From assembly GCF_002836255.1 (NCBI RefSeq), contig NZ_PJAU01000058.1, positions 62,001-126,000 on the forward strand: a stretch of 64,000 bases of DNA, read 5' to 3'. A program made the position numbers and the translations under genes. This DNA comes from Colwellia sp. 75C3. Its GTDB lineage: Bacteria > Pseudomonadota > Gammaproteobacteria > Enterobacterales > Alteromonadaceae. Position 1 is the first letter of the stretch; each line of letters starts with the position of its first letter. Below the pieces are notes generated by a model, which ran no database searches, was not told where the DNA came from, and worked only from the letters and a program-made list of their open reading frames with translations. Shown here piece by piece: positions 28,801 to 37,054 of the stretch.

Positions 28801-29464
28801 AGATGCTAAGAAACGTTTAGACGCTATTGCCTCACTTGAAGATTTAGGTGCAGGTTTTACTTTAGCGACCCATGATTTAGAAATTCGTGGTGCCGGTGAA
28901 TTATTAGGTGAAGATCAAAGTGGCTCAATGTGCCAAGTAGGCTTTAGTTTGTATATGGAAATGCTTGACCAAGCCGTTGCTGCACTTAAAGAAGGCAAGC
29001 AATTATCATTAAGCCAAGTTATGTCTGCACAAACTGAAATCGAATTACGTATACCAGCGCTGATACCGGAAGATTATATTTTTGACGTTAGTTTACGCTT
29101 AAGTCTGTATAAACGAATTGCCAGCTGTAAAGACAAAAGAGAGTTGGACGATATACAAGTAGAATTAATTGATCGCTTTGGTTTATTACCTCAACCGACC
29201 AAAAATTTAGTTCAAATTGCCAAATTACGTATTAAAGCGCAAACCATTGGAATCTCACGTATTGAGGCAAGTGCAACTGGCGGCTCTATTGAGTTTAGTG
29301 ATTCCACTAGCGTTGACCCTATGTTAATTATTGGTTTAATTCAAAAGAATCCAGCAATGTACAGCATGGCTGGTGCAAGCAAGTTAAAGTTTGTAAAAGC
29401 CAATGACGATACGCAAAAACGTTTTACTTTAATTACTAATATCTTAAATGACTTAGCCAAATAG
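25823..29464 (+). CDS. mfd: transcription-repair coupling factor
   Basis: Mfd removes RNA polymerase stalled at DNA lesions and recruits UvrA. At 1213 residues it is longer than E. coli Mfd (1148). The N-terminal UvrB-like module comes first, the RNA polymerase-interaction domain around residue 550 (GQPVVHIEHGIGRYLG), then the RecG-like motor with GDVGFGKTE, DEEHRFGV and TATPIPRT, and the C-terminal TRCF domain. The extra length includes polar segments around residues 285-300 and 370-415 that look like surface loops. The ATG is preceded by AAGGAAA. It leads a plus-strand group with csiV. Confidence 0.97.
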   Translation: MSKASSLLTPVLAKRRGKNPDKKSWHNLHGSSSSFALYQAAQTAKTPILLITHNTPQALKIEQELLSLAKSDNLTNSEHKVSICLFPDWETLPYDNFSPHQDIISQRLSTLYQLSRMESGIIIVPVTTLVQKLAPKQYIEANSLIIKTGDKRDLHQMRQALEASGYRNVDQVLEHGEFSARGAILDLFPMGSSKPFRLDFFDDEIDEIRLFDPESQRSKEKIDSINLLPAHEFPIDEAGINLFRSQFREQFQGNIHKESVYHKVSNGILPPGIEYYLPLFFDNNVDSNQASDKKAATLSNTLCDYLTDNTLIVISGDIEHSLTKYWLDIDYRYENRRYDPTRPLLPPDKLFLTTETLYSALKPFDRITIATEALVEAKHTTDIAGNISDNVDQASDSEINETKSKSSDICFDVKPLPDLTINHKLKQPFELINAFIASKETPNKVLFIAQSQGRRESVLELLERDKIKPAQFDNIDDFINATDTIGITVNSLTQGFSFQAKGNSQKNAIALVTEAELLGDHVSQARRRTKAQDLQADALFKNLAELTVGQPVVHIEHGIGRYLGLQTIENAGIVTEFLMLSYANDAKLYVPVSALHLIGRYSGADSDNAPLHRLGTDTWSKAKQKAAEKVRDVAVELLDIYAKRASNYGHSFKRNKQDYQAFSDTFGFEETFDQKQAINAVVSDMMSPKTMDRLVCGDVGFGKTEVAMRAAFVAVNDGKQVAILVPTTLLAQQHYENFRDRFANWPVVTEVLSRFKTAKEQKEVIARVESGQVDILIGTHKLLQDSIKYKDLGLLVVDEEHRFGVKQKEKIKQLRSNVDILTLTATPIPRTLNMAMGGMRDLSIIATPPAKRLAVKTFVREHDEALIREAILRETLRGGQVYYLHNHVDTIDKTAADIQKLVPEARVVTAHGQMRERELERIMSDFYHQRFNVIVCTTIIETGIDVPSANTIIMDRADHLGLAQLHQLRGRVGRSHHQAYAYLLTPHEKRITKDAKKRLDAIASLEDLGAGFTLATHDLEIRGAGELLGEDQSGSMCQVGFSLYMEMLDQAVAALKEGKQLSLSQVMSAQTEIELRIPALIPEDYIFDVSLRLSLYKRIASCKDKRELDDIQVELIDRFGLLPQPTKNLVQIAKLRIKAQTIGISRIEASATGGSIEFSDSTSVDPMLIIGLIQKNPAMYSMAGASKLKFVKANDDTQKRFTLITNILNDLAK

Positions 29465-29496
29465 TTACTTATAATGGTAACGAGTATTATGATAAA

Positions 29497-29535
29497 CTTG
29501 AACAGTACGCTTCAGTTAAGCGTTACTTGTTCAAG
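29497..29535. other. long hairpin between mfd and csiV
   Basis: CTTGAACA pairs with TGTTCAAG, and inside it GTA with TAC and CGCTT with AAGCG, around a five-base loop. No T-run follows, so it may attenuate transcription or stabilise the message rather than terminate it strictly. Confidence 0.5.
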
Positions 29536-29625
29536 TCAGTAATAACTTGGCTCAACAAGCAATAATAACTTGACCCAATGACTACCTAATACGGTTATAA
29601 TTTTGCCTTCAATCACGGAATTTTA

Positions 29626-31401
29626 ATGAAATACCATTCAATTATTACCTCTGCATTAACCTTGTTATGCTTATTAACAAGTAACAGTTCTTTGGCAACA
29701 CAAAGCTCTAAAAAATCTTCCGCTGAACAAGCACGTTGGTTTGAAATTGAGGTCATTCTTTTTAAACACCTTTCAAGTAGCTCCGCAAAGAATTCAGACA
29801 ATATCGAGCAGTTTTCAGCTAGCGATTTGAGTGTTAAAAAGCGACGAGCATTAGACTTATTAGCGCCTTACTTACAACCTAACATTGCTTCATTAAAACA
29901 ATTATTACCAAATTGTGAACAACCAGAAACCTCACTACCTTATAACATTAACCCAAGTATCTTATGGGCTGAAAAGTTAGATAATGAAAGCAACGATGCT
30001 GATAGTAGCAGTACCGACAATTCTTCTGTGCAAGCAAACAGTGAAGAATCAAACTCATCAACTAATATGTCAGTGACTGTGCTTTCAGCACCATCCAATG
30101 AGATAACTATAGAAAATGTGGCAGCTACTGAAAAAGCCATGAATGAAGAAAGCTTGACTGAAAAAAACGACCAAACTTACACCAGCACCATTGAGCCCGC
30201 TATTGTTTTAGCCGTTTATAACCAATATCCGATAAGTAGCAACACACCATTATGTGTTATCCCCGCTGAGTTCTTCCAACAACACTTAACTGCAGACCAA
30301 CTCGAACAATTTAATATCGATGGTTTTCCTGTTGAAAAGATAACAAAAACCATTAATGGACTTGAGCAATGGCAAGACGATGACGATGGTGAAATCACTT
30401 GGGCAAGTGATAGCCCTTACTTAATAAGCCAAGACTCACTACGTTTGAAGTCTATTTCTAATCGCATCAAGCGCTCTCGTAACTATGCGCCATTATTACA
30501 CCTAGGATGGCGTCAAACAGGTGATACCAAAAGACAAGCTAAAGCCATACAGCTATATACTGGTGACCATCTAGCACTAGGTTACCAACAAGCAATAGCG
30601 ACACAAAAGTTAGAGCAAAAAATGCTTGAAGTACAGGCTATTCTAGCGAAAAGACAACAAGCAGAAATATTATCACATAGTCAAATAACTTTAGATGGCA
30701 CTGAAACAGCACAAATCACTGTCAATGTAACGCCAACAATTAACTCTGACAATACGACTGAGTTTGCTACAGACAAGGTTAGCAACAATAGTGGCATGAG
30801 TATAAGTCAGAATGGATCATCCGATTTGGCTATAGACAATACTGAAGCGACTATTGAGTTATCAATAGCTGAACAGTTACGCTTACAAGCCAAGCAGCAA
30901 CAACTTGAGAATATCTTTCAGCAGTTTGCATTATTAAACCATCAATCAGAGAAACAAGAAAATAACACTAACGGCGTTGGTCAAAACGAAGAAATAGTGT
31001 TAAATGAAGAGAATGTTCAACGTATTGTTGCTCAGTTATCATCTGATATCACGGCAAAAGAGTCGCAATTAAATCTACAGAATACAACTGATAAGCAAAG
31101 AGACATCACCGAACCTACGCAACCCTGGTCAGTCGATGGACTTTTCAAGGTTCATTTAAAACGTAATAATTATCTCTATATCGAGAGCGAATTAAATATT
31201 GTTGATTCATCGCCAAAGCTATCAAATAAAGCGAACAACACAGCAAGTCAAAATAAGGTTATCTCATTTAAACAAGATCGCCGTGTGATCACTGGCGAAA
31301 TCCATTATTTTGACCATCCTCATATAGGCATGATAGTGCAAATTAGGCGTTTTGATCCGACAAAACCTGCTAATGAAGCCGTTAGTCAAGCAAAGAAGTA
31401 A
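29626..31401 (+). CDS. csiV: CsiV-family periplasmic protein, enlarged
   Basis: The N-terminus after the signal peptide, ARWFEIEVILFKHLS, and the C-terminus, FKQDRRVITGEIHYFDHPHIGMIVQIRRF, match the ends of CsiV, a periplasmic cofactor described for the LpoA/PBP1A peptidoglycan synthase in Vibrio cholerae, whose gene also lies next to mfd in related bacteria. Between those ends are long Ser/Thr/Asn/Gln-rich stretches (about residues 105-180 and 330-500), so the protein (591 residues) is roughly twice the size I expect for the family. An ATG at 29626 gives a normal signal peptide. The family call is good; the function of the insertions is unknown. Confidence 0.8.
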   Translation: MKYHSIITSALTLLCLLTSNSSLATQSSKKSSAEQARWFEIEVILFKHLSSSSAKNSDNIEQFSASDLSVKKRRALDLLAPYLQPNIASLKQLLPNCEQPETSLPYNINPSILWAEKLDNESNDADSSSTDNSSVQANSEESNSSTNMSVTVLSAPSNEITIENVAATEKAMNEESLTEKNDQTYTSTIEPAIVLAVYNQYPISSNTPLCVIPAEFFQQHLTADQLEQFNIDGFPVEKITKTINGLEQWQDDDDGEITWASDSPYLISQDSLRLKSISNRIKRSRNYAPLLHLGWRQTGDTKRQAKAIQLYTGDHLALGYQQAIATQKLEQKMLEVQAILAKRQQAEILSHSQITLDGTETAQITVNVTPTINSDNTTEFATDKVSNNSGMSISQNGSSDLAIDNTEATIELSIAEQLRLQAKQQQLENIFQQFALLNHQSEKQENNTNGVGQNEEIVLNEENVQRIVAQLSSDITAKESQLNLQNTTDKQRDITEPTQPWSVDGLFKVHLKRNNYLYIESELNIVDSSPKLSNKANNTASQNKVISFKQDRRVITGEIHYFDHPHIGMIVQIRRFDPTKPANEAVSQAKK

Positions 31402-31464
31402 TATCAAACTAATATTAACAAACTAAATTTCTCAAAGTAAAAAATAAAGGTAAGGGTTAATAAA

Positions 31465-31752
31465 ATGGATAAAGAAATTGAAATTCAAGCTGCGGTATTT
31501 CGCCGTTTACTTGCACATTTAGACTCACGTAAAGATGTACAAAACATTGAGTTAATGAACTTAGCTGGCTTTTGTCGTAATTGTTTTAGTAAATGGACAG
31601 TCAACGAAGCAGAAAAGTTAGGTGTTGACGTTGATATCGATACTGCGCGTGAACAAGTTTACGGCATGTCATACAGTGAATGGAAAGAAAACCACCAATT
31701 ACCTGCGACCGAAGAGCAAATGGCTAAATTTAATGCGCTAAATAAAAAGTAA
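31465..31752 (+). CDS. DUF1244 family protein
   Basis: A 95-residue protein with the conserved DUF1244 core LLAHLDSRKDVQNIELMN followed by LAGFCRNCFSKW, containing a CRNC pair. The family is small, widespread in proteobacteria and without a known activity. AAGG sites precede the ATG, and it lies 63 bases after csiV, so it may be cotranscribed. A hairpin follows between it and the convergent rsuA. Confidence 0.9.
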   Translation: MDKEIEIQAAVFRRLLAHLDSRKDVQNIELMNLAGFCRNCFSKWTVNEAEKLGVDVDIDTAREQVYGMSYSEWKENHQLPATEEQMAKFNALNKK

Positions 31753-31781
31753 TATTTTTAGCGATACGAAATGAGCTTAAG

Positions 31782-31815
31782 CCCCTGTATTATCCTATGC
31801 AATATAAGACAGGGG
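31782..31815. terminator. hairpin between convergent DUF1244 and rsuA genes
   Basis: CCCCTGT pairs with ACAGGGG and TTAT with ATAA inside it. It is placed as a shared terminator between two convergent genes, but lacks a good T-run, so efficiency is uncertain. Confidence 0.5.
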
Positions 31816-31830
31816 AATAAGTGACCAACC

Positions 31831-32562
31831 TTATGAAAACTGAGCGATTTCATCTTCAGTTAAGTCTCGCCATTCCCCTGGGGCTAAATCACCCAACGTT
31901 ATGTCTCCTATCTGTTCTCTGTGTAAACCCACTACCCTATTACCTACCGCGGCAAACATTCGCTTAACTTGGTGATATTTACCTTCGGTAATAGTCAGTA
32001 ATACTTCACTCTTGTAAGCCGTTTCATCAACCAAATCAGTTTCTGCGACTCGTGTTAAAATTGCAGGTCGAGTAAGAGAATCTTCACCTTGAAGCTGAAG
32101 TCCACTATCAAATCTTGCCACTAAAGAGGATAACTTGTCATCTTCAATCTCACTACGTAGCCATACGCGATAAGTTTTCTGACATTGTTTTTTGGGGGAA
32201 ATTACATTATGAGACCAACGCCCATCATCAGTGATCAATACCAAACCTGTGGTATCAGCATCTAAACGTCCCGCAATATGTAAATCAAAGGCTTTATCGA
32301 CCTCGATAGAGTGCAATACTGATGGATAGACCTCATCAATATTTGAGCAAATAGTGTCTACTAATTTATGTAAAATATAATAGCGTGAGCCACGCGCACT
32401 AAGCTGTTGACCATCAATGGTGATGGTATTATTTTCATGTACTTGCATGGCCGCATTTTTAGCAACCTCACCATTAACACGTACTTCACCGCTTTTAAGC
32501 ACTTTTTTAGCTTCAGTTCGGGTAAGTTCGGTACTTTTACAAATGAATTTATCTAGACGCAT
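31831..32562 (-). CDS. rsuA: 16S rRNA pseudouridine(516) synthase
   Basis: A 243-residue RsuA-family enzyme that converts U516 of 16S rRNA to pseudouridine. An N-terminal S4 RNA-binding domain (residues 1-60, MRLDKFICKSTELTR start) is followed by the catalytic domain with the active-site Asp in GRLDADTTGL and the KYHQVKRMFAAVGN motif. Length and order fit RsuA rather than RluE or RluF. Single gene on the minus strand. Confidence 0.93.
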   Translation of the reverse strand: MRLDKFICKSTELTRTEAKKVLKSGEVRVNGEVAKNAAMQVHENNTITIDGQQLSARGSRYYILHKLVDTICSNIDEVYPSVLHSIEVDKAFDLHIAGRLDADTTGLVLITDDGRWSHNVISPKKQCQKTYRVWLRSEIEDDKLSSLVARFDSGLQLQGEDSLTRPAILTRVAETDLVDETAYKSEVLLTITEGKYHQVKRMFAAVGNRVVGLHREQIGDITLGDLAPGEWRDLTEDEIAQFS

Positions 32563-32683
32563 AGTTTAATCGGAAATGAATATATGAAGATAGAGCGCCA
32601 TTATCCTTATTCACAATTAACAAGCAATGCTTTATGTAAATAAATTATCACCCGTTTAACTTAGCCTCGATACGATCACCAAT

Positions 32684-32724
32684 AAAAAAGCACTTACTAA
32701 GTTAAAAGAGTAAGTGCCTTTTAT
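32684..32724 (-). terminator. rho-independent terminator after roxA
   Basis: On the minus strand the stem CACTTACT / AGTAAGTG is followed by G and a run of T residues. It lies 40 bases after the roxA stop codon. Confidence 0.8.
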
Positions 32725-32763
32725 TTAAAAACAAATGAGTTGAATAAACTAGCGTAAAGTTAT

Positions 32764-33915
32764 CTATTCTACTTCAGCTAAATACCAGTAACCTTGGTTA
32801 AGTAATTCAGCCACTAATTCAACAAAAGCAGCGTTACGGCTCCATTCTGAAATATCATCAGGTAGTAACATTACTTTATCGCAAAGCAGTTTCACGCCAT
32901 CCGCTATTTCTGCTGAAAAAGCCAATTCACTGCCGTTGATATAACAAAATCCTTCTTCTATCGTATCTTCAAAATAAAAAGCACGTAAACCGCCTAAGCG
33001 TTTAATAGCATGACTATTAAGTAAGTTACTCACTTCAGTAAGCTCAAATGGCTCATCGGGTACTAAAATATCGAGATCATGTTTCGCGGACGTTAAAAAC
33101 TGACCGGTGAATTTTTTAAAGCTCTCGTCATCATCCAATAAATTCTGAACTTGAGACTTAATACTGGTGTAATCGTCGTTACTTACTTCGCCACTGTGAC
33201 TAACGACTTGTCTGTCTGGATCGGTTAATAACTGACTGCCTTTTTCATTATCAATTAAATGATCAGCAAAAGCGCTGAGTACACTTACCGCTGAATTACC
33301 GCGAAAGCCGACTGAAAAGCTCATTGACGTATCAAGAGATATGCCTTCATGAGGGAATCCAGGCGGAATATACAAGATATCTCCAGCATCTAGCTTAACG
33401 TCGATGATAGCTTCAAATGCCTCAACATGTAATAACGCTTCGTGAGCCGCAAATTCTACATGCTTGCCACTATCTCCAACTCGCCAGTGACGTTTACCTG
33501 AGCCTTGGCAAATGAAGGTATCGTAGTTATCAATATGAGGACCAACACTTCCGCCTGGCATAGCAAAACTTGCCATTAAATCATCTAGGCGCCAGTGAGG
33601 AATAAAACGGAATGCTTCAATAATTTCTGCCGCTTCTTCAGAGAAGTTATCAAGGGCTTGTACTACCAAAGACCAGTTTTTGGTACCTAAGTGTTCATAG
33701 CTTTCAAAAGGACCAAAAGCAGCTTGCCATTTACCGTCTTTTTTATGAACCAAACGAGACTCTATTTGTTCTTCCATCGCAAGACCTGCCAATTCGTCAG
33801 CAGCAATTGGGTCAATAAAATTTTTAAATCCCTGACGAATTACCACTGGTTTTTTTTGCCAGTATTCATCGAGGAATTCTTGCTGAGTCATTTGCTTCAA
33901 GTTTAAGGTATACAT
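32764..33915 (-). CDS. roxA: ribosomal protein uL16 3-hydroxylase (JmjC/cupin dioxygenase)
   Basis: A 383-residue 2-oxoglutarate and Fe(II) oxygenase like E. coli YcfD/RoxA, which hydroxylates an arginine of ribosomal protein L16. The metal ligands are His and Asp in GPHIDNYDTF and a second His in IPPGFPHEGIS; the KKPVVIRQGF segment near residues 20-29 opens the JmjC fold. The C-terminal winged-helix part is present. It is preceded on the same strand by ubiV, about 55 bases upstream, though no functional link is known. Confidence 0.93.
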   Translation of the reverse strand: MYTLNLKQMTQQEFLDEYWQKKPVVIRQGFKNFIDPIAADELAGLAMEEQIESRLVHKKDGKWQAAFGPFESYEHLGTKNWSLVVQALDNFSEEAAEIIEAFRFIPHWRLDDLMASFAMPGGSVGPHIDNYDTFICQGSGKRHWRVGDSGKHVEFAAHEALLHVEAFEAIIDVKLDAGDILYIPPGFPHEGISLDTSMSFSVGFRGNSAVSVLSAFADHLIDNEKGSQLLTDPDRQVVSHSGEVSNDDYTSIKSQVQNLLDDDESFKKFTGQFLTSAKHDLDILVPDEPFELTEVSNLLNSHAIKRLGGLRAFYFEDTIEEGFCYINGSELAFSAEIADGVKLLCDKVMLLPDDISEWSRNAAFVELVAELLNQGYWYLAEVE

Positions 33916-33970
33916 AGTGCTCTCATTTAATTTATTTCAATTAGTACAATTAGTACAATTACTACTTATA

Positions 33971-34852
33971 TTAAGCCACGGACATGCCGGCAATTTTATG
34001 CCAAAAGCCATTACACTCTGCAATCCCATCGAGTGGCGTTGTCGTTGGGTGAACGAGTTGCTCTCTAAAGTTATCAAGTTGGGTAAAAGCTGCGCTGCTA
34101 TCAGCACTAATTCTGGCGATATCAACCCCCATTGATTTAAGGGCTGGCATTTCATTGATGAGATTATACTGGTATCCCGACAAAGTTTGAATACCATTGA
34201 GCACAAAAACTCGTTCTCCTTCTCGACTATTCATCCGACGACCTTGTGGATACTTAATACAGCAGTACTCACAATCATCTTTTGCCTTATCTTCAGAGCG
34301 TGCAGTAAAACAACGAGCCGAGTAGGCTAACGGCAGATATCCCCAAGAAAACACTTCGCACTCAAACGCTTGTCGAATACCGGCATCAGTAGCTTGTTCT
34401 AGTAATATTTTTAACCAATCACCACTGAGCTCTACCGGCATTAACCAACGCATCATGCCTTGCTTTAATAGGACTTTAAGCGTTGATAAGTTGTAGCAAT
34501 TGATCGCAGGACCGGCAACAAAAGGCATGTTGAGATCATGCATTATTTGCACGGCACTTAAATCGTTTGCTTCAACCAAAAACTCGCCGTTGTCACATAA
34601 ACGTTTCAAGACTTGTATTTCAGCAGGGGACTCAAGCAAGGTCATGGTGGATATAACCACCTGTTTATTAGTGTCTTTCGCTACTTCTTGTGCTAAGGCA
34701 AGCCAATCTTTAGCGCGAAGCTCTCGTCTTTTAGAACAAACTGTTTCACCCAAGTAGATGATATCCGCAGCGCTAGACTTTGCTTGTTGATAAAAGTCTT
34801 CAACTTCTTTTTTCGGCCAAAAGAAAAGGCTCGGTCCTAATGAAAATTTCAT
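33971..34852 (-). CDS. ubiV: UbiV, O2-independent ubiquinone biosynthesis protein (U32 family)
   Basis: A 293-residue U32 protein that, with UbiU, carries out the hydroxylations of ubiquinone biosynthesis without oxygen. The start [14 protein letters not shown] and the [4Fe-4S]-type cysteines (VCSKRR early; [20 protein letters not shown] later) closely match E. coli UbiV/YhbV. The UbiU gene lies upstream on the same strand, but the gap holds a 120-base structured repeat and is wider than expected for this pair. Prephenate, the proposed hydroxyl donor, is not made here. Confidence 0.95.
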   Translation of the reverse strand: MKFSLGPSLFFWPKKEVEDFYQQAKSSAADIIYLGETVCSKRRELRAKDWLALAQEVAKDTNKQVVISTMTLLESPAEIQVLKRLCDNGEFLVEANDLSAVQIMHDLNMPFVAGPAINCYNLSTLKVLLKQGMMRWLMPVELSGDWLKILLEQATDAGIRQAFECEVFSWGYLPLAYSARCFTARSEDKAKDDCEYCCIKYPQGRRMNSREGERVFVLNGIQTLSGYQYNLINEMPALKSMGVDIARISADSSAAFTQLDNFREQLVHPTTTPLDGIAECNGFWHKIAGMSVA

Positions 34853-34920
34853 AATTTATCCAATTAATTTTAGTATGTCACTACTGCCACTTTCATAGTT
34901 ATTCAGCTTTAAGCTGTATC

Positions 34921-35002
34921 GTTCAATTTCGAGGAAAAAGCACGGAGTTGACGCTAGTCAATGAGTACTTATGACAAATAAATTGGACTATACAGCGACA
35001 AG
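34921..35002 (+). repeat. structured dispersed repeat (family 2), copy 2
   Basis: An 82-base core about 87% identical to 21854-21935. GTTCAA pairs with TTGGAC, and outside it GCTGTAT pairs with ATACAGC, a different arm sequence from copy 1. The full element (about 34895-35015) is flanked by a 12-bp direct repeat, ACTGCCACTTTC, at 34883-34894 and 35016-35027; the latter copy encodes the end of ubiU. Confidence 0.8.
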
Positions 35003-35013
35003 ATGAGTGACTA

Positions 35014-36009
35014 TCACTGCCACTTTCGGTGATAAGCACCCAGGGTTGTTTGTGAGCCTTCCGATAGATTGGCGAGTGTATTCATCCAAGCGCCTTCAAC
35101 GACAAAGTTATCAGGGTTCTGTTGATATCTATCTAATGCCATTCGCCACGTTTTAGCGACTTGTTCCACATAAGCAGGACTACGTTGTCTGCCTTCAATT
35201 TTTACCGATACTATGCCCATGGCTATTAAGTCAGGAATAAGCTCTAAGGTATTAAGGCTAGTTGGCTCTTCTAGTGCATGATAAACATTATTATCGACTT
35301 CAAAGCGACCTTTACACAGCGTTGGGTAACCTGCGTTTTCATCCGCTTGGTAACGGTCAATAAGCACGCCATTTAAGCGAGACTCTAATCCTTTATCCGT
35401 GTCTTGCCAGCGAACATATTTTGCCGGTGAACAGGCACCGACTGTATTAGGAGATTCACCGGTCATATAAGATGATAAGTAACAGCGCCCTTCTGCCATA
35501 ATACATAAGCTGCCAAAGGCAAAGACTTCTAAAGGAATAGGACTACTTTTAGCTAACTGCCTAACTTGTTGCACCGATAAAACCCGCGGCAGTACCACTC
35601 GACTAACATCAAAATTATTTTTAAAGAATTTTATCGCTTCAAGATTGGTGGTTGAAGCTTGCACAGAAACATGACGTTCAACATCAGGATATTTTGTTGC
35701 GGCGTAATCAAGTACGCCTAAATCGGCAATAATTAACGCATCTGTGCCTATAGCAACAGCGTTATCTACCGCTTTTTGCCAACGTTCTTCACCACCAGCA
35801 TGAGCAAAAGTATTGATAGCAACATGCAATTTTTTCCCCCGTTGATGCACATAATCAGCAGCTTTTGCTAACTTACCATCATTAAAATTAAGACCAGCAA
35901 AATGACGAGCGTTAGTATCATCTTTTAAACCGATATAAACTGCATCAGCACCATTATCTATTGCTGTTTTTAGTGCAGGTAAATTACCCGCAGGACAAAG
36001 TAACTCCAC
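35014..36009 (-). CDS. ubiU: UbiU, O2-independent ubiquinone biosynthesis protein (U32 family)
   Basis: A 331-residue U32 protein, partner of UbiV. Nearly every segment matches E. coli UbiU: VELLCPAGNLPALK at the start, GADAVYIGLKDDTNARHFAGLNF, the cysteines in EGRCYLSSY, GACSPAK and TLCKGR that hold the Fe-S cluster, and GAYHRKWQ at the end. I chose the GTG at 36009 because it gives the E. coli length and has GGGAG five bases upstream; a TTG at 36021 adds four residues. Divergent from ubiT across a likely FNR site. The last codons lie in the 12-bp repeat flanking a mobile element. Confidence 0.96.
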   Translation of the reverse strand: MELLCPAGNLPALKTAIDNGADAVYIGLKDDTNARHFAGLNFNDGKLAKAADYVHQRGKKLHVAINTFAHAGGEERWQKAVDNAVAIGTDALIIADLGVLDYAATKYPDVERHVSVQASTTNLEAIKFFKNNFDVSRVVLPRVLSVQQVRQLAKSSPIPLEVFAFGSLCIMAEGRCYLSSYMTGESPNTVGACSPAKYVRWQDTDKGLESRLNGVLIDRYQADENAGYPTLCKGRFEVDNNVYHALEEPTSLNTLELIPDLIAMGIVSVKIEGRQRSPAYVEQVAKTWRMALDRYQQNPDNFVVEGAWMNTLANLSEGSQTTLGAYHRKWQ

Positions 36010-36075
36010 GTCGACTCCCAACCATTATTAGAAAACTAATTTTCTGCAGTGTATGTTGTTCATCATTGTTATTTA

Positions 36076-36089
36076 TTGATGTGCATTAA
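36076..36089. promoter_or_regulatory. candidate FNR (EtrA-type) binding site
   Basis: TTGATGTGCATTAA matches the FNR consensus TTGAT-N4-ATCAA at nine of ten positions. It lies in the gap between divergent ubiU and ubiT. UbiUVT act without oxygen, and Fnr control of ubiUV is known in E. coli, so the site is in a sensible place. Confidence 0.6.
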
Positions 36090-36174
36090 AGAAAACTTGA
36101 TCTGCAATATTAATTGCTTTTTAAGCCTTGCTAGAATTAGCTACCGCTATCAAGCCACATTAGAGTAAAGAGAA

Positions 36175-36771
36175 GTGCTAAAATTTCCTTCATTATTACC
36201 CCTTACACAATCAATAACGGCGAATTTAACTCCCTGCCTATCACTCGTTGAGCAAAAGTTACCATTGAAGGTCAAGGCAAACTTAATCAAAGCGATGCCA
36301 AATATTTTACGACCTAGCTTACGGTTAGTGCCTTTTAGCGCGCAAAAGTCATTACTTATCCCGGCATTACACTCTATTTTTGGTGAGGCTATTGAAGATG
36401 GCGACTTTGAGTTTTTACAAGGAAAGTGGCTTAAGATTTCAATTGTCGACTTGCAACTCAACTGGTGGTTAAGCTTCGATAAAGACCAATTAATCATGGC
36501 ATCACTTGAAGAGAATATTACTGAAGATGTCAGTTTTAGTGCTAACGGTGATGACTTAGTACTGATTGCAGGTCGTAAACAAGACCCTGACACATTATTT
36601 TTTCAACGTCGTTTAAAAATTGAAGGTGATACTGAACTTGGATTAGAAGTTAAAAACTTGATTGATGCTATTGATATCGAGCAACTACCTAGTTCGGTTC
36701 ATGACTTAGTAGATTTTTCTGCCTGCTTTTTACAAAACACCCATGATGAATTGACTTTAGCAAAGCGTTAG
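36175..36771 (+). CDS. ubiT: UbiT, SCP2-domain ubiquinone biosynthesis accessory protein
   Basis: A 198-residue protein with an SCP2 lipid-carrier domain (about residues 60-160), like E. coli UbiT/YhbT, the anaerobic counterpart of UbiJ that holds the hydrophobic ubiquinone intermediates. The stretches LSLVEQKLPLKVK, LRLVPFSAQKSLL and GRKQDPDTLFFQRRLKIEGDTELGLE are characteristic. It starts with GTG, with AGAG-type sequence just upstream. Divergent from ubiU and probably switched on with it under low oxygen. Confidence 0.93.
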   Translation: MLKFPSLLPLTQSITANLTPCLSLVEQKLPLKVKANLIKAMPNILRPSLRLVPFSAQKSLLIPALHSIFGEAIEDGDFEFLQGKWLKISIVDLQLNWWLSFDKDQLIMASLEENITEDVSFSANGDDLVLIAGRKQDPDTLFFQRRLKIEGDTELGLEVKNLIDAIDIEQLPSSVHDLVDFSACFLQNTHDELTLAKR

Positions 36772-37054
36772 AAGCCAAAGAATACACCAAAAATGATGAG
36801 TTACATAGCACAGCTAGCTTTACAGTGATTAATAGCATACAAGAAAAAAATTGATTATTGATTAATCTTTTCGATATTTTTATCGGATATTTGATAGAAG
36901 AGAAGGTATAGTTTACAGTGATGATTAGGAATAACTCGTAGGGTTATCATCCACTATATAATAATAAAACACAGTGCTCGCATTAATTCGTAAGGGATAT
37001 ATCGGATTAATTAAATCGACTGTGTAGTGCTGTAATTAAAGGTTACTAGTCTTA

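Noticed and set aside
36150-36593. A 147-codon minus-strand frame opposite ubiT
   Set aside because: ubiT on the plus strand is clearly recognisable; the opposite frame has no homology cues.
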